DNA from: Flavobacteriaceae bacterium Ga0077528
GTDB lineage: Bacteria > Bacteroidota > Bacteroidia > Flavobacteriales > Flavobacteriaceae
Assembly: GCA_001464475.1 (NCBI GenBank)
Contig: LNDX01000002.1
Span: forward strand, 105,642 to 169,641
DNA: 64,000 nucleotides
Reading direction: 5' to 3'
Part shown: positions 25,600 through 34,796 of the stretch, piece by piece
Position numbering within the stretch: the stretch's first letter is position 1
Layout: the number at the start of each line of letters is the position of its first letter
The notes under the pieces: model-generated
The model's input: the letters and a program-made list of their open reading frames with translations, nothing else
What the model was told of the DNA's origin: nothing
Database searches by the model: none
Program-made: the position numbers and the translations under genes

Positions 25600-26766
25600 C
25601 TATTCGCCTTCTGCTATCTGAAACTTTGTTCGTTTACTTCCTTCATACATTTCGTATTTTACCAATCGCGCTTCTAAACTTCCATTAAAAAGTTTAATTT
25701 TTCTCGAAGGTTTTAGTCCAACATGTTTCAATGCTTCTAAGTTTGCCGTAATAAACCAAGCTTGAGTTCCTGGATAATTTTGTTTCATGGTATCACCCAT
25801 TTCTCTGTAAAAACGTTCTAAATCAATATCCAAACGTTCTCCATAAGGTGGATTGAAAACCATTTGCAACGGACCAGAAGTTTCTTTTTTAGTGTCAAAG
25901 AAATTTTGTTGTTCTACTTTAATATAATCGTCAAGGTTGGCATTTTTTATATTATCAATAGCTTTATTGACAGCACTTGGGGCTTTATCGTATCCTTTTA
26001 TAGTGTAATGAAATTCACGAGTTCGTTTCATTAATGCATCAATAATTTGATCAAACAAATCGTTATCCCAATCGTTCCATTTTTCGAAAGCAAATTCTTT
26101 TCTATTGATGTTGGCTGGAATATTACAGGCAATCATTCCGGCTTCAATAAGAATTGTTCCCGAACCACACATTGGGTCTAGAAAGTCAGTTTTTCCTTCC
26201 CAACCTGCTAACAATAACATTCCTGAGGCAAGAACTTCGTTTATTGGAGCAATGTTAGTTGCTGTTCTATAACCTCTTTGATGCAAAGAATTTCCAGAAG
26301 TATCCAAAGCCACCGAAACTTGGTCTTTATCGATGTGGATATTGATTCTTAAATCTGGATAATCTTTATCAATACTTGGACGCACTCCTGTTTTTTCACG
26401 AAATTGATCTACAATAGCATCTTTAGCTTTTTGCGATACAAATTGTGAATGTTTGAAAAAATCAGAGTGAATGGTAGTATCAATTACAAAAGTTTGATTT
26501 GAGTTTAAATACTTACTCCAATCAATTCCTTGTATTCCTTTGTAAAGTAACGCATCGGTTTTTGCTCTGAAATAATAAATTGGTTTTAAGATTTTTAAAG
26601 CAGTTCTCAATGACAAATTGGCTTTATACATAAAACCTTTATCGCCTTTAAAACCTACCATTCGTGTCCCTATTTCAACATCTTGTGCACCTAAAACGCG
26701 TAATTCTTGAGCTAATATTTCTTCAAAACCAAAGAAGGTTTTGGCAATCATTTTAAAATTTTCCAT
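25600..26766 (-). CDS. THUMP-domain class I rRNA methyltransferase, RlmL N-terminal-like
   Basis: 388 residues from the start at 26766 (an ATG four codons upstream is less likely). THUMP RNA-binding domain at about 40-150 and a SAM domain with DFLDPMCGSGTILIEA and the catalytic FNPPYGERL. The NPPY motif marks amino-group methylation, so the likely product is N2-methylguanosine in 23S rRNA, as in the N-terminal half of E. coli RlmL. The RlmK half is absent, as is usual in Bacteroidota. Upstream is a 17-nt direct repeat. Confidence 0.85.
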   Translation of the reverse strand: MENFKMIAKTFFGFEEILAQELRVLGAQDVEIGTRMVGFKGDKGFMYKANLSLRTALKILKPIYYFRAKTDALLYKGIQGIDWSKYLNSNQTFVIDTTIHSDFFKHSQFVSQKAKDAIVDQFREKTGVRPSIDKDYPDLRINIHIDKDQVSVALDTSGNSLHQRGYRTATNIAPINEVLASGMLLLAGWEGKTDFLDPMCGSGTILIEAGMIACNIPANINRKEFAFEKWNDWDNDLFDQIIDALMKRTREFHYTIKGYDKAPSAVNKAIDNIKNANLDDYIKVEQQNFFDTKKETSGPLQMVFNPPYGERLDIDLERFYREMGDTMKQNYPGTQAWFITANLEALKHVGLKPSRKIKLFNGSLEARLVKYEMYEGSKRTKFQIAEGE

Positions 26767-26774
26767 TTTCAATA

Positions 26775-26810
26775 TCAAAATTCAATTGCAACTTCAAAAT
26801 TCAATTGCAA
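26775..26810. repeat. 17-nt direct repeat, period 19
   Basis: TCAAAATTCAATTGCAA occurs at 26775-26791 and 26794-26810, just upstream of the RlmL-like gene start. Confidence 0.85.
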
Positions 26811-26836
26811 TTTCAATAATTAACTAAATTCCAAAC

Positions 26837-26870
26837 TTGGAATAACTTCTGCAAAAATACACTAAATTTG
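26837..26870 (+). promoter_or_regulatory. Promoter of the SAM methyltransferase/ZIP operon
   Basis: TTG (26837-26839), 23-nt spacer, TAAATTTG (26863-26870); predicted start about 22 nt before the ATG. Confidence 0.6.
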
Positions 26871-26898
26871 CACGCTAGGAATTCATTTGAAAAGATAA

Positions 26899-27642
26899 AT
26901 GTCAGAAAATACAAATTTGAAAACCAATAACTGGTTCGCCTCTTGGTTTGATACACCTTATTACCACATTCTTTATAAAGATAGAAATTACCGTGAAGCA
27001 CAGATTTTCATGGACAATTTGACGCATTATTTAAACTTACCTGAAAAGGCAAAAGTATTAGACTTAGCTTGCGGAAAAGGTCGTCATTCTATTTACTTGA
27101 ATCAATTAGGATTTGATGTAATTGGCGCCGATTTATCTGAAAACAGTATAGCTGAAGCTACTAAAAATGCGAATGCAACTTTACATTTTGAAGTGCATGA
27201 CATGCGAGAAAAATTTGAAGATAAATTTGATGCTATCTTTAATCTTTTTACAAGTTTTGGTTATTTTGAAAATGATAATGATGATTTAAAAACATTAGTT
27301 GCAATAAAAGAAAGTCTGACAGATTACGGATTTGCTGTAATTGATTTCATGAATGTGCATCAAGTTATTCCGAATTTAGTTCCTGATGAAGTTAAAACTG
27401 TTGATGGAATTGATTTTCATATTAAAAGATATGTTGCCGATAATCATATCATCAAAGAAATTGATTTTGAAGACAACAATGAAAAATTTCATTTTACAGA
27501 AAAAGTAAAAGCATTGACGTTAGAGGATTTTCAAAATATGATGAACGATGCTGGAATTTATTTATTGGACACTTTTGGTGACTACAAGTTGAAGAAATTC
27601 CATAAAAATACTAGCGAACGATTAATTATGATATTCAAATAA
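26899..27642 (+). CDS. Class I SAM-dependent methyltransferase
   Basis: 247 residues with motif I VLDLACGKGRHSIYLNQLG (about 52-70) and the acidic end VIGADLS. The N-terminal WFASWFDTPYYHILYKDRNY is a conserved flavobacterial signature. The substrate is unknown. The stop codon overlaps the start of the ZIP transporter gene (TAATG), so the two are coupled, but no functional link is known. Confidence 0.82.
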   Translation: MSENTNLKTNNWFASWFDTPYYHILYKDRNYREAQIFMDNLTHYLNLPEKAKVLDLACGKGRHSIYLNQLGFDVIGADLSENSIAEATKNANATLHFEVHDMREKFEDKFDAIFNLFTSFGYFENDNDDLKTLVAIKESLTDYGFAVIDFMNVHQVIPNLVPDEVKTVDGIDFHIKRYVADNHIIKEIDFEDNNEKFHFTEKVKALTLEDFQNMMNDAGIYLLDTFGDYKLKKFHKNTSERLIMIFK

Positions 27643-28310
27643 TGAATTACTTATTACCATTATTATCGGTTTTAATTGGTTTTTTTATAGCGATAGCATT
27701 AAAACCTAGAGCCAAAAAGAATTTAAAATTACTATTAGCTTTTAGTGGTTCTTTTTTGCTTTCACTTACAGTAATTCACTTGCTTCCAGAAGTATACGAA
27801 TCCCATAATCACAATGTTGGGATTTTTATAATGATTGGTATTTTGTTTCAAATTATATTAGAATTTTTTTCAAAAGGTGCCGAACATGGTCACGTTCACG
27901 GACATGATAAAATGGCTCAAATGCCTTGGCTATTATTTATTAGTTTATGCATTCATGCGCTTTTAGAAGGTTTTCCTGTTGGTCATCATCACGAATTGGC
28001 GCTGGGAATTGCTATTCATCACCTTCCAATTGCCATCATCTTAACTACTTTTTTCTTGAATGCTGAGTTAAATAAAACTGCTTTGTTCCTTTTTATGTTA
28101 ACCTTTGCCATAATGACACCGCTTGGGACTTTTATTTCTGATATTTTTCCAGCTTTAAATCAATACTATAATGAGATTACGGCAATTGTAATTGGAATTT
28201 TATTCCACATCTCTTCAACAATTATTTTTGAAAGTAGCGAAGGACATAAATTCAATATTGCAAAAATCTCGATGATAATTTTAGGAGTTGTATTGGCATA
28301 TTTTATGTAA
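27642..28310 (+). CDS. ZIP family metal transporter
   Basis: 222 residues with about eight hydrophobic segments. LCIHALLEGFPVGHHHE and ALGIAIHHLPIAI carry the metal-binding His and Glu residues of helices IV and V of ZIP proteins, and a His-rich loop HGHVHGHDK (about 87-95) precedes them. Predicted to import zinc or another divalent metal through the inner membrane. Start overlaps the preceding stop by 1 nt. Confidence 0.88.
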   Translation: MNYLLPLLSVLIGFFIAIALKPRAKKNLKLLLAFSGSFLLSLTVIHLLPEVYESHNHNVGIFIMIGILFQIILEFFSKGAEHGHVHGHDKMAQMPWLLFISLCIHALLEGFPVGHHHELALGIAIHHLPIAIILTTFFLNAELNKTALFLFMLTFAIMTPLGTFISDIFPALNQYYNEITAIVIGILFHISSTIIFESSEGHKFNIAKISMIILGVVLAYFM

Positions 28311-28326
28311 TTCCGAAGTTTTATTT

Positions 28327-28334
28327 TATATTTG
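28327..28334 (+). promoter_or_regulatory. -7 element upstream of PH-domain gene
   Basis: TATATTTG (TAnnTTTG), about 20 nt of leader before the ATG. Confidence 0.45.
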
Positions 28335-28360
28335 AAGAACAAAAAATAAATAAAATTATT

Positions 28361-28741
28361 ATGGGATTATTTTCTGCCCTTTTAGGTAATGCAGGCACTG
28401 TAAATCAAGAGACTTTGCAAAATGATTACGGAAAACTTTTAATTGAAGGTGAAGTAATTGAATTGGGATTTAAACTAATAAGAGATACTTTTATTTTCAC
28501 CAATAAGCGCTTGATTTTAATTGAAAAACAAGGAATTACTGGAAGTAAAATCGAATACAAATCAATCATTTACAAAAGTATTTCTAGATTTAGTATAGAA
28601 ACAGCAGGTACTTTTGACCTTGAGGCCGAACTTAAAATTTGGGTTTCCAGTGAAGTTAATCCGAGCATAATAAAGCAGTTTAACAAATCTGTAAATGTTT
28701 ATGATGTTCAAAGTGTTTTAGCACATCACGTTTTAAAATAG
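28361..28741 (+). CDS. Bacterial PH-domain protein
   Basis: 126 residues forming one bacterial PH domain (PF08000-like): DYGKLLIEGEVIELGFKLI, DTFIFTNKRLILIEKQG, and YKSISRFSIETAGTFDLEAE. Soluble. The function of these stand-alone PH domains is unknown; membrane or protein binding is possible. The murQ gene starts 4 nt after its stop. Confidence 0.85.
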   Translation: MGLFSALLGNAGTVNQETLQNDYGKLLIEGEVIELGFKLIRDTFIFTNKRLILIEKQGITGSKIEYKSIIYKSISRFSIETAGTFDLEAELKIWVSSEVNPSIIKQFNKSVNVYDVQSVLAHHVLK

Positions 28742-28745
28742 TATT

Positions 28746-29555
28746 ATGAACTTCACTAAAACTACTGAGCAATCTTCCAAATACGAGCATTTAGAAAAAA
28801 TGTCTGTTTCCGAATTATTGACAAACATCAATAATGAAGATAAAACCGTTCCATTTGCAGTTGAAAAAGCTTTGCCTCAAATTGAGTCGTTAGTTTCAAA
28901 AGTGGTTGAAAAAATGAAACTTGGTGGACGCCTTTTTTATATTGGAGCTGGAACTTCTGGAAGATTAGGAATCGTTGATGCTTCAGAGTGTCCTCCAACA
29001 TTTGGTGTTCCATTTGATTTGGTTAACGGAATTATTGCAGGTGGAGATAAAGCTATTAGAAAAGCAGTTGAAAATGCCGAAGACAATATAACACAAGCTT
29101 GGATAGACTTACAAGAACAAAACATTTCAGAAAACGATGTTGTCATTGGAATTGCTGCGTCAGGAACAACTCCATATGTAATTGAAGGTTTGAAAAAATG
29201 CAATGAAAATAACATAATCACAGGTTGTGTCACTTGCAATGAGGGAAGTCCTTTGGCTCTAACAGCAAATTTCCCAATAGTCGTTGTCGTTGGACCAGAA
29301 TTTGTAACTGGAAGTTCAAGAATGAAAGCAGGAACAGCTCAGAAATTAGTATTAAACATGATTTCAACTGCAACCATGATTCAATTGGGAAAAGTGAAAG
29401 GCAACAAAATGGTAGATATGCAATTGAGTAATGATAAATTGGTGGATAGAGGCGTAAAAATGATTATGAGCGAAATTCCAGTTGATTATGAAAAAGCTAG
29501 TCAGTTGTTGAAAGAATTTGGTAGCGTTAGAAAAGCCGTCGAAAATTGGAAATAA
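28746..29555 (+). CDS. murQ: N-acetylmuramic acid 6-phosphate etherase
   Basis: 269 residues of the SIS-domain MurQ family, slightly shorter than E. coli MurQ (298). It cleaves the lactyl ether of MurNAc-6-phosphate to give GlcNAc-6-phosphate in peptidoglycan recycling. RLFYIGAGTSGRLGIVDASE (about 61-80), PPTFGVPFD, and VVVGPEFVTGSSRMKAGTAQ match the family. No amgK/murU or transport gene adjoins it. Small envelope genes follow. Confidence 0.93.
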   Translation: MNFTKTTEQSSKYEHLEKMSVSELLTNINNEDKTVPFAVEKALPQIESLVSKVVEKMKLGGRLFYIGAGTSGRLGIVDASECPPTFGVPFDLVNGIIAGGDKAIRKAVENAEDNITQAWIDLQEQNISENDVVIGIAASGTTPYVIEGLKKCNENNIITGCVTCNEGSPLALTANFPIVVVVGPEFVTGSSRMKAGTAQKLVLNMISTATMIQLGKVKGNKMVDMQLSNDKLVDRGVKMIMSEIPVDYEKASQLLKEFGSVRKAVENWK

Positions 29556-29574
29556 AAACTTTAAAAATAAAAAT

Positions 29575-30036
29575 ATGAAAAAAATACTTTTAACATTCGC
29601 ATTATTACTTTCTGTTCTTTCCTTCTCTCAAGAAATCTCTTTAGAAAGAGGTAAATATTATGTAAACGGAAGTCAGATTTCTACAAGAGAAACCAAACAA
29701 TTATTAGCTTCTAATGCTGAAGCTTTGAGCAAATTCAAATCAGGACTTGGTAAAGAATCTGCTGGTGGTTTCCTAATTGGATTTGGTGGTGCTTTGGTTA
29801 TTACCGATTTGGTAGTAGGTTTGGTTTCAGATGTAAAATATCCAACTGCAGCAACTTATATTGGAGCTGGAGCCTTAATTGTTGCAATTCCTGTTTTATC
29901 TGGAAAGAATAAAAAAATTAAAGAAGGAATTGATTTGTATAATAGCGGTTTGAAAAATCTGGGAGAAACAAATTCAAATTTTGAAGTCAATTTAATCGGA
30001 AACCAAAGAGGTTACGGCATCCAAATTCGTTTTTAA
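29575..30036 (+). CDS. Secreted/outer-membrane-associated small protein
   Basis: 153 residues from the ATG at 29575 with a signal peptide (MKKILLTFALLLSVLSFSQ). The middle part has two hydrophobic Gly-rich stretches (GGFLIGFGGALVITDLVVGL and TYIGAGALIVAIPVL). The end, GYGIQIRF, has a terminal Phe like outer-membrane proteins. No named family recognised. It lies 19 nt after murQ and 1 nt before the DUF6095 gene, so all are probably co-transcribed. Confidence 0.7.
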   Translation: MKKILLTFALLLSVLSFSQEISLERGKYYVNGSQISTRETKQLLASNAEALSKFKSGLGKESAGGFLIGFGGALVITDLVVGLVSDVKYPTAATYIGAGALIVAIPVLSGKNKKIKEGIDLYNSGLKNLGETNSNFEVNLIGNQRGYGIQIRF

Positions 30037-30037
30037 T

Positions 30038-30265
30038 ATGGCAACTAACAAAGAACTTTTGGCTAAAGGTGTAAAGTATTTATTTGGTGCATTGCCGATG
30101 ATGTTTATTGGACCAAGTTTAATGTATAATGCTTTTATGAACAAGCATACCAATTGGCATTATTTAATTTTAGTAATTGGTTGTGCTGTTTGTATAACAT
30201 CGGTTTTTTTAGCTTTCAGAGGAATAAAAACTATGACTGATGCACTTTTTAATGATAAACAATAG
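30038..30265 (+). CDS. DUF6095 family small membrane protein
   Basis: 75 residues with two hydrophobic helices (about 14-30 and 41-60); KGVKYLFGALPMMFIGPS matches DUF6095, a family found near murQ in flavobacteria. Function is unknown. Spacing of 1 nt before and 8 nt after shows it is in the murQ operon. Confidence 0.75.
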   Translation: MATNKELLAKGVKYLFGALPMMFIGPSLMYNAFMNKHTNWHYLILVIGCAVCITSVFLAFRGIKTMTDALFNDKQ

Positions 30266-30273
30266 TAAATTTT

Positions 30274-30648
30274 ATGAAAAAAATAATGCTCTTCTTTTTT
30301 ACAATAACACTTTTAAGTTGCCAAAACAAATTAGAGTGTAATCCAAAAGAGTTTAAAACTGGTAAATTTGAATTCGTTCAAGAAGTTAATGGCAAAAAAG
30401 AAATTACAACATTTGAACGAACAGATAAATTACAAATTGAAACCTACAACGGAAGAACTGATACGGCTTCGGTTCGTTGGGTAAATGACTATGAATTTGT
30501 TCTTCAAAAATTGCATCCTAGAAATATGGCTGAAAAAAAAGCAATTTCCATGCGATTCATTTCTACAAAAGGAAAAACCTATACCTTTGAATATTCTTTT
30601 GTTGGAGAATCAAAAAAACAAATGGGAACTGTAACAAAAATCGATTAA
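30274..30648 (+). CDS. Small lipoprotein
   Basis: 124 residues with a lipoprotein signal (MKKIMLFFFTITLLSCQ, lipobox LLSC) and a short beta-rich domain (ECNPKEFKTGKFEFVQ, RTDTASVRWVNDYEFVLQ). Homologues in flavobacterial genomes are sometimes labelled DNA topoisomerase IV, which the sequence does not support. Last gene of the murQ cluster. Confidence 0.75.
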   Translation: MKKIMLFFFTITLLSCQNKLECNPKEFKTGKFEFVQEVNGKKEITTFERTDKLQIETYNGRTDTASVRWVNDYEFVLQKLHPRNMAEKKAISMRFISTKGKTYTFEYSFVGESKKQMGTVTKID

Positions 30649-30690
30649 TTCCGTAAAACCACTTTAACAATAACTTTTTTAAACTAACCA

Positions 30691-31548
30691 ATGGAAGTAT
30701 TATTTACCACAGATGCACTAATTGCACTTTTAACATTAACCTTTTTAGAAATTATTCTTGGTATAGATAACATTGTTTTCTTATCTATCGTATCGGGAAA
30801 ACTTCGTGAAGAAGACCAACCAAAAGCTAGAAGAATTGGACTATTGTTAGCTATGGTTTTTCGTATCATTTTACTTTTCGGAATCACTTGGGTTATGGGA
30901 TTAAAAAAATCTTTTTATGATTTCGACTTCGGATTTTTCTCAGGTGGAATTTCAGGACAAAGTTTAATCATCTTTGGTGGAGGTTTGTTTTTGTTATACA
31001 AATCGGTATCCGAAATTCACCACAAATTAGAAGGTGAAGAAGAATCAACCAACGGAAAAGCAAGCAATAGTTTATCCGCTGCTATTTTACAAATCGCTTT
31101 ATTAAATATCGTTTTCTCATTTGATAGTATCTTAACAGCTATTGGTTTAGTAAGTTCTGCCGAACCACCAAAAGGTTTTGGACCTGCTGGAGCAATAGAA
31201 ATCATGATTCTTGCTATTATAATTTCCATTGTTGTAATGCTTGCCTTTGCAGGACCAGTTTCAAAATTCGTAAACGAACATCCAACGATACAAATTCTTG
31301 GGCTTTCTTTCTTAATTCTAATTGGAGTAATGCTTCTAGATGAAGGTTCGCATTTAGCAAACTTTAAATTTGGGGACGATGTTGAAGTTCATAGTATCCC
31401 AAAAGGTTACTTATATTTTGCTATTTTCTTCTCATTATTTGTAGAATTTCTAAACTTAAAAATGAAGAAAAGCAGCAGAAAACCAGTTGTTTTACACAAC
31501 AGTAAAATCATTGATAAAAAATTAGAAGATACCGATATTACTAATTAA
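30691..31548 (+). CDS. TerC family membrane protein
   Basis: 285 residues with seven or so helices. LEIILGIDNIVFLSIVSGKL and LNIVFSFDSILTAIGLV carry the conserved membrane Asp residues of TerC, as does FLILIGVMLLDEG. TerC-type proteins are linked with tellurite resistance and with manganese export or metalation of secreted proteins. No other ter genes are near. The transcript ends at a strong bidirectional hairpin. Confidence 0.9.
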   Translation: MEVLFTTDALIALLTLTFLEIILGIDNIVFLSIVSGKLREEDQPKARRIGLLLAMVFRIILLFGITWVMGLKKSFYDFDFGFFSGGISGQSLIIFGGGLFLLYKSVSEIHHKLEGEEESTNGKASNSLSAAILQIALLNIVFSFDSILTAIGLVSSAEPPKGFGPAGAIEIMILAIIISIVVMLAFAGPVSKFVNEHPTIQILGLSFLILIGVMLLDEGSHLANFKFGDDVEVHSIPKGYLYFAIFFSLFVEFLNLKMKKSSRKPVVLHNSKIIDKKLEDTDITN

Positions 31549-31564
31549 TCGTATATCGTTGAAA

Positions 31565-31610
31565 GAAAAAAATGGTGATTGAGGCTCTCGAAATCACCAT
31601 TTTTTTTTAT
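31565..31610. terminator. Bidirectional terminator between terC and fhs
   Basis: Stem AAATGGTGATT / AATCACCATTT with A run upstream and T9 downstream. Confidence 0.88.
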
Positions 31611-31626
31611 GGTTTAAAAAGAAATA

Positions 31627-33300
31627 CTAAGACAATCCGATTATCTTACCATTATTGTCAATATCTATTCGTTCAGCATTTGGAACTGCTGGCAAACCTG
31701 GCATACGCATAACATCACCAAGTAACGGAACAATAAATCCAGCTCCACTGGCAATTTCAAACTCACGAACAGTAATAGTGAAATCCGTCGGACGACCAAT
31801 TATCTTTTCATTATCCGAAAAACTGGCTGGAGTTTTTGCCATACAAATCTGAAATTCATTAAAACCTAAATCATTAATCATCTTCAATTGTGATTTCGAT
31901 TTTGGAGAAAACTCAACTGAATTGGCTCCATAAATTTCTTTGGCAATCGTATTTATTTTATGTTCAATTGAATCTTCTTTTTGATATAAAGGTTTATAAT
32001 TTGCTTCACCTTTATTGATTTCAGCAACTACTTTTTCAGCTAATTCAGCCGAACCTTTTCCACCATCAACAAAAGCTGTGCTTACAATTGCAGTTACACC
32101 TTTTGCTAAACACAATGCTTTCAATTTATCATATTCTGCTTGAGTATCATCTGGGAAAGCATTTATAGAAACCACAGGATTTATCCCAAATTTCTGAATA
32201 TTTTCAATGTGTTTTTCTAAGTTGCAAAAGCCTTTTTCAATCGCAGCTACATTTTCAGTTTTAAAATCTTCTGCATCTAAACCAGCATGATGTTTAATTG
32301 CTCGAATCGTTGCCACTAAAACCACTGCATCAGGCTTCAATCCACTTTGTCCACATTTTATATGAAAGAATTTTTCCGCACCTAAATCTGCACCAAATCC
32401 TGCTTCAGTAACTACATAATCACCAAGAGAAAGTCCCATTTTAGTAGCAATTACAGTATTCGTTCCTTGTGCAATACTTGCAAATGGACCGCCGTGAAGA
32501 ATCGCAGGATTTCCTTCTAAGGTTTGCACTAAATTAGGTTTCAAAGCATCTTTTAGCAAAACTGCAATTGCTCCTACTACTTTTAAATCTCTTGCAAAAA
32601 TCGCTTTCCCATCAAAAGTTTTTCCAACAAAAATATTTCCCAAACGAAATTTTAAATCTTCTAAATCTTTCGACAAACAAAGAATCGCCATCACTTCTGA
32701 AGCTGGAGTAATGTTGAAACCATCTTCGCGCATCGTTCCGTTAGCTTTTGCTCCAACTCCAATAATTATTTGGCGTAACGAACGATCATTCATATCCATC
32801 ACACGTTTCCAAGCAATAGATTTTGGATCTAAGTTCAAGGAATATTTTGGATTTTGAAGATTGTTATCAATCACCGCAGAAAGTAAATTATTAGCTTTTT
32901 CAATAGCCGAAAAATCACCTGTAAAATGCAAATTAATATCTTCCATGGGAACAACTTGAGCATATCCGCCACCTGCAGCTCCACCTTTTAAACCAAAAAC
33001 TGGTCCGAGTGATGGTTCACGTAAAACTCCAATAGCTTTTTTGCCAATATAATTCAAACCGTCGGTTAACCCAATTGACATTGTGGTTTTTCCCTCACCA
33101 TATTTAGTCGGTGACATTGCGGAAACCAAAATCAGTTTTCCTTTTGGATTTTTAGCTTGTAATTCTAATGGTAATTTGGCTTTGTACTTTCCGTAGTATT
33201 CTAAATCGTCTTCTTGAATGTTTATTTTTTCGGCAATTTTTCTAATGTGTTGTAAGGTTGCATTTTGAGCAATCTCAATATCGGATGGAAATGTTGACAT
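31627..33300 (-). CDS. fhs: Formate-tetrahydrofolate ligase
   Basis: 557 residues, full length. It uses ATP, formate and tetrahydrofolate to form 10-formyl-THF for purine and formyl-methionine synthesis. The P-loop TKYGEGKTTMSIGL (about 67-80), REPSLGPVFGLKGGAAGGGY (about 95-115) and PGLPAVPNAERID near the C-terminus are all present. Together with serC/serA in this window it supplies one-carbon units. Single gene with a -7 element about 55 nt upstream. Confidence 0.95.
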   Translation of the reverse strand: MSTFPSDIEIAQNATLQHIRKIAEKINIQEDDLEYYGKYKAKLPLELQAKNPKGKLILVSAMSPTKYGEGKTTMSIGLTDGLNYIGKKAIGVLREPSLGPVFGLKGGAAGGGYAQVVPMEDINLHFTGDFSAIEKANNLLSAVIDNNLQNPKYSLNLDPKSIAWKRVMDMNDRSLRQIIIGVGAKANGTMREDGFNITPASEVMAILCLSKDLEDLKFRLGNIFVGKTFDGKAIFARDLKVVGAIAVLLKDALKPNLVQTLEGNPAILHGGPFASIAQGTNTVIATKMGLSLGDYVVTEAGFGADLGAEKFFHIKCGQSGLKPDAVVLVATIRAIKHHAGLDAEDFKTENVAAIEKGFCNLEKHIENIQKFGINPVVSINAFPDDTQAEYDKLKALCLAKGVTAIVSTAFVDGGKGSAELAEKVVAEINKGEANYKPLYQKEDSIEHKINTIAKEIYGANSVEFSPKSKSQLKMINDLGFNEFQICMAKTPASFSDNEKIIGRPTDFTITVREFEIASGAGFIVPLLGDVMRMPGLPAVPNAERIDIDNNGKIIGLS

Positions 33301-33351
33301 TTATAGGAGTTTTGTTTCGAATTTAATCTGTTTTATTTCAAAATAAGTATA

Positions 33352-33359
33352 CAAATATA
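33352..33359 (-). promoter_or_regulatory. -7 element of fhs
   Basis: Reads TATATTTG on the minus strand (TAnnTTTG). Confidence 0.45.
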
Positions 33360-33472
33360 TAAATCAAAGACTAGTATTTATGAACATTTAAATCATTAAT
33401 TAAAAAAAAATATTTTTTTATGTAACAATTTAAACACTACTGTATCAAAAGTAAAACTTTAAAAAAAATATC

Positions 33473-34309
33473 ATGAAAACAAAATCATTATTACTCGTAT
33501 TCGTTTCTGTATTAATTACACAAATTTCAACAGCTCAAAAATCGTTTTCTGTTTCTGTAAAAGGAAAAGGAGAACCAATTTTACTATTTCCTGGTTTTGG
33601 ATGCACAGGCGAATTATGGGATGAAACTGTTGCTGAATTGTCAAAAACAAATGAATGTCACATTTTTACATTTGCAGGTTTTGGAGATGTACCTCCTATT
33701 GAAACACCATGGTTATCATCTATAAAAGACGAAATTATAAGCTATGTAAAAGAAAAAAAATTAAAAAAACCAACACTTTTGGGACATAGTTTAGGTGGAA
33801 CTTTAAGTCTTTGGTTATCATCATTAGAAACTGAATTATTTAAAAAAGCCATTTTAGTTGACGCACTACCTGCAACAGCTGCTTTGATGATTCCAAACTA
33901 CAATGGTGAAATCATTGAATATGACAATCCACAAAGTAAAATGATGCTTCAAATGGATAAAAATAGCTTTGATGCTATGAATCTACAATCTGTAGCTTAT
34001 ATGTGTCTAAATAAAGAAAAACATAAAGTTATTAGTAATTGGATGAGTATGGCTGATAGAAAAACATATGTTCATGGTTATATTGATATGCTTAACTTAG
34101 ATTTGAGAAAAGAAATTGCAAAAATTAAAATTCCTGTCGTAATTTTAGCAGCAACTAGTCTAGGTATAGATGTAGTGAAAAATACATATGCAACACAATA
34201 TCAAAATTTACCTACTGTTAAAATTCTTTATGCAGAAAATGCTGCACACTTTGTAATGTATGATCAACCTGATTGGTTTATCGAAAATGTCAAACTAGCA
34301 CTAAATTAA
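33473..34309 (+). CDS. Secreted alpha/beta hydrolase in a sigma-factor operon
   Basis: 278 residues with a signal peptide (MKTKSLLLVFVSVLITQISTAQ) and an alpha/beta-hydrolase fold. The nucleophile Ser is in LLGHSLGGTLS, the oxyanion region is FPGFGCTGELWDE, and the catalytic His is in AENAAHFVMYDQP. Substrate unknown; esterase or lactonase-like. It is the first gene before an ECF sigma factor (1 nt gap) and a membrane protein, so it is co-expressed with the sigma factor. No TAnnTTTG element is seen upstream. Confidence 0.82.
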   Translation: MKTKSLLLVFVSVLITQISTAQKSFSVSVKGKGEPILLFPGFGCTGELWDETVAELSKTNECHIFTFAGFGDVPPIETPWLSSIKDEIISYVKEKKLKKPTLLGHSLGGTLSLWLSSLETELFKKAILVDALPATAALMIPNYNGEIIEYDNPQSKMMLQMDKNSFDAMNLQSVAYMCLNKEKHKVISNWMSMADRKTYVHGYIDMLNLDLRKEIAKIKIPVVILAATSLGIDVVKNTYATQYQNLPTVKILYAENAAHFVMYDQPDWFIENVKLALN

Positions 34310-34310
34310 A

Positions 34311-34796
34311 GTGAAAAAGGAAGAACAATTCAATCAAATTTTTCAAGAGCATTACCCAAAAGTATTTCGACTTTGTAAGGGTTATTTTAATGGTGATGAG
34401 TATTTTGCAGATGATGCTACACAAGAAGTATTCATAAAAGTTTGGGAGAAGCTTGAGCAATTTAGAAATGAATCAAGCATCAGTACTTGGATATATAGAA
34501 TAACCGTAAATACATGTTTGCTTTATTTAAGGAAGGAAAAAACTAAAAAAGAAGTTTCAACTGATTCTTTCCCGATACTACAAATAGATGATTATTCCGA
34601 AGAAAAAGAAATGAAACTTAAAAAAATGTACGAATGCATCCAAAAATTAGATGAAACTGGAAAAATGATTATCCTCATGGTCTTGGAAGGAATTGACTAC
34701 GATAAAATATCAGAAGTAGTAGGAATAAGCGAAGAAACGCTTAGAGTGAGAATTCACAGAATTAAAAAAAGTTTAACTCAATGCATACAACAATGA
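34311..34796 (+). CDS. ECF-type RNA polymerase sigma factor
   Basis: 161 residues from a GTG start (MKKEEQFNQIFQ). Region 2 is visible in YFADDATQEVFIKVWEKL and region 4 in YDKISEVVGISEETLRVRI with HRIKKSLTQ. Such sigma factors direct RNA polymerase to stress or surface-signal genes. It starts 1 nt after the hydrolase stop, and its stop overlaps the start of the next gene (ATGA). The membrane protein that follows is a candidate for its anti-sigma factor. No FecR-type domain is present. Confidence 0.88.
   Translation: MKKEEQFNQIFQEHYPKVFRLCKGYFNGDEYFADDATQEVFIKVWEKLEQFRNESSISTWIYRITVNTCLLYLRKEKTKKEVSTDSFPILQIDDYSEEKEMKLKKMYECIQKLDETGKMIILMVLEGIDYDKISEVVGISEETLRVRIHRIKKSLTQCIQQ

Noticed and set aside
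26775..26810. Direct repeat with 19-nt period considered as a CRISPR start
   Set aside because: Only two copies, no unique spacer of suitable length, no cas genes in the window.
30274..30648. Possible DNA topoisomerase IV label for the 124-residue protein
   Set aside because: Lipobox signal and no topoisomerase motif; the real parC and parE are at 35395-41122.
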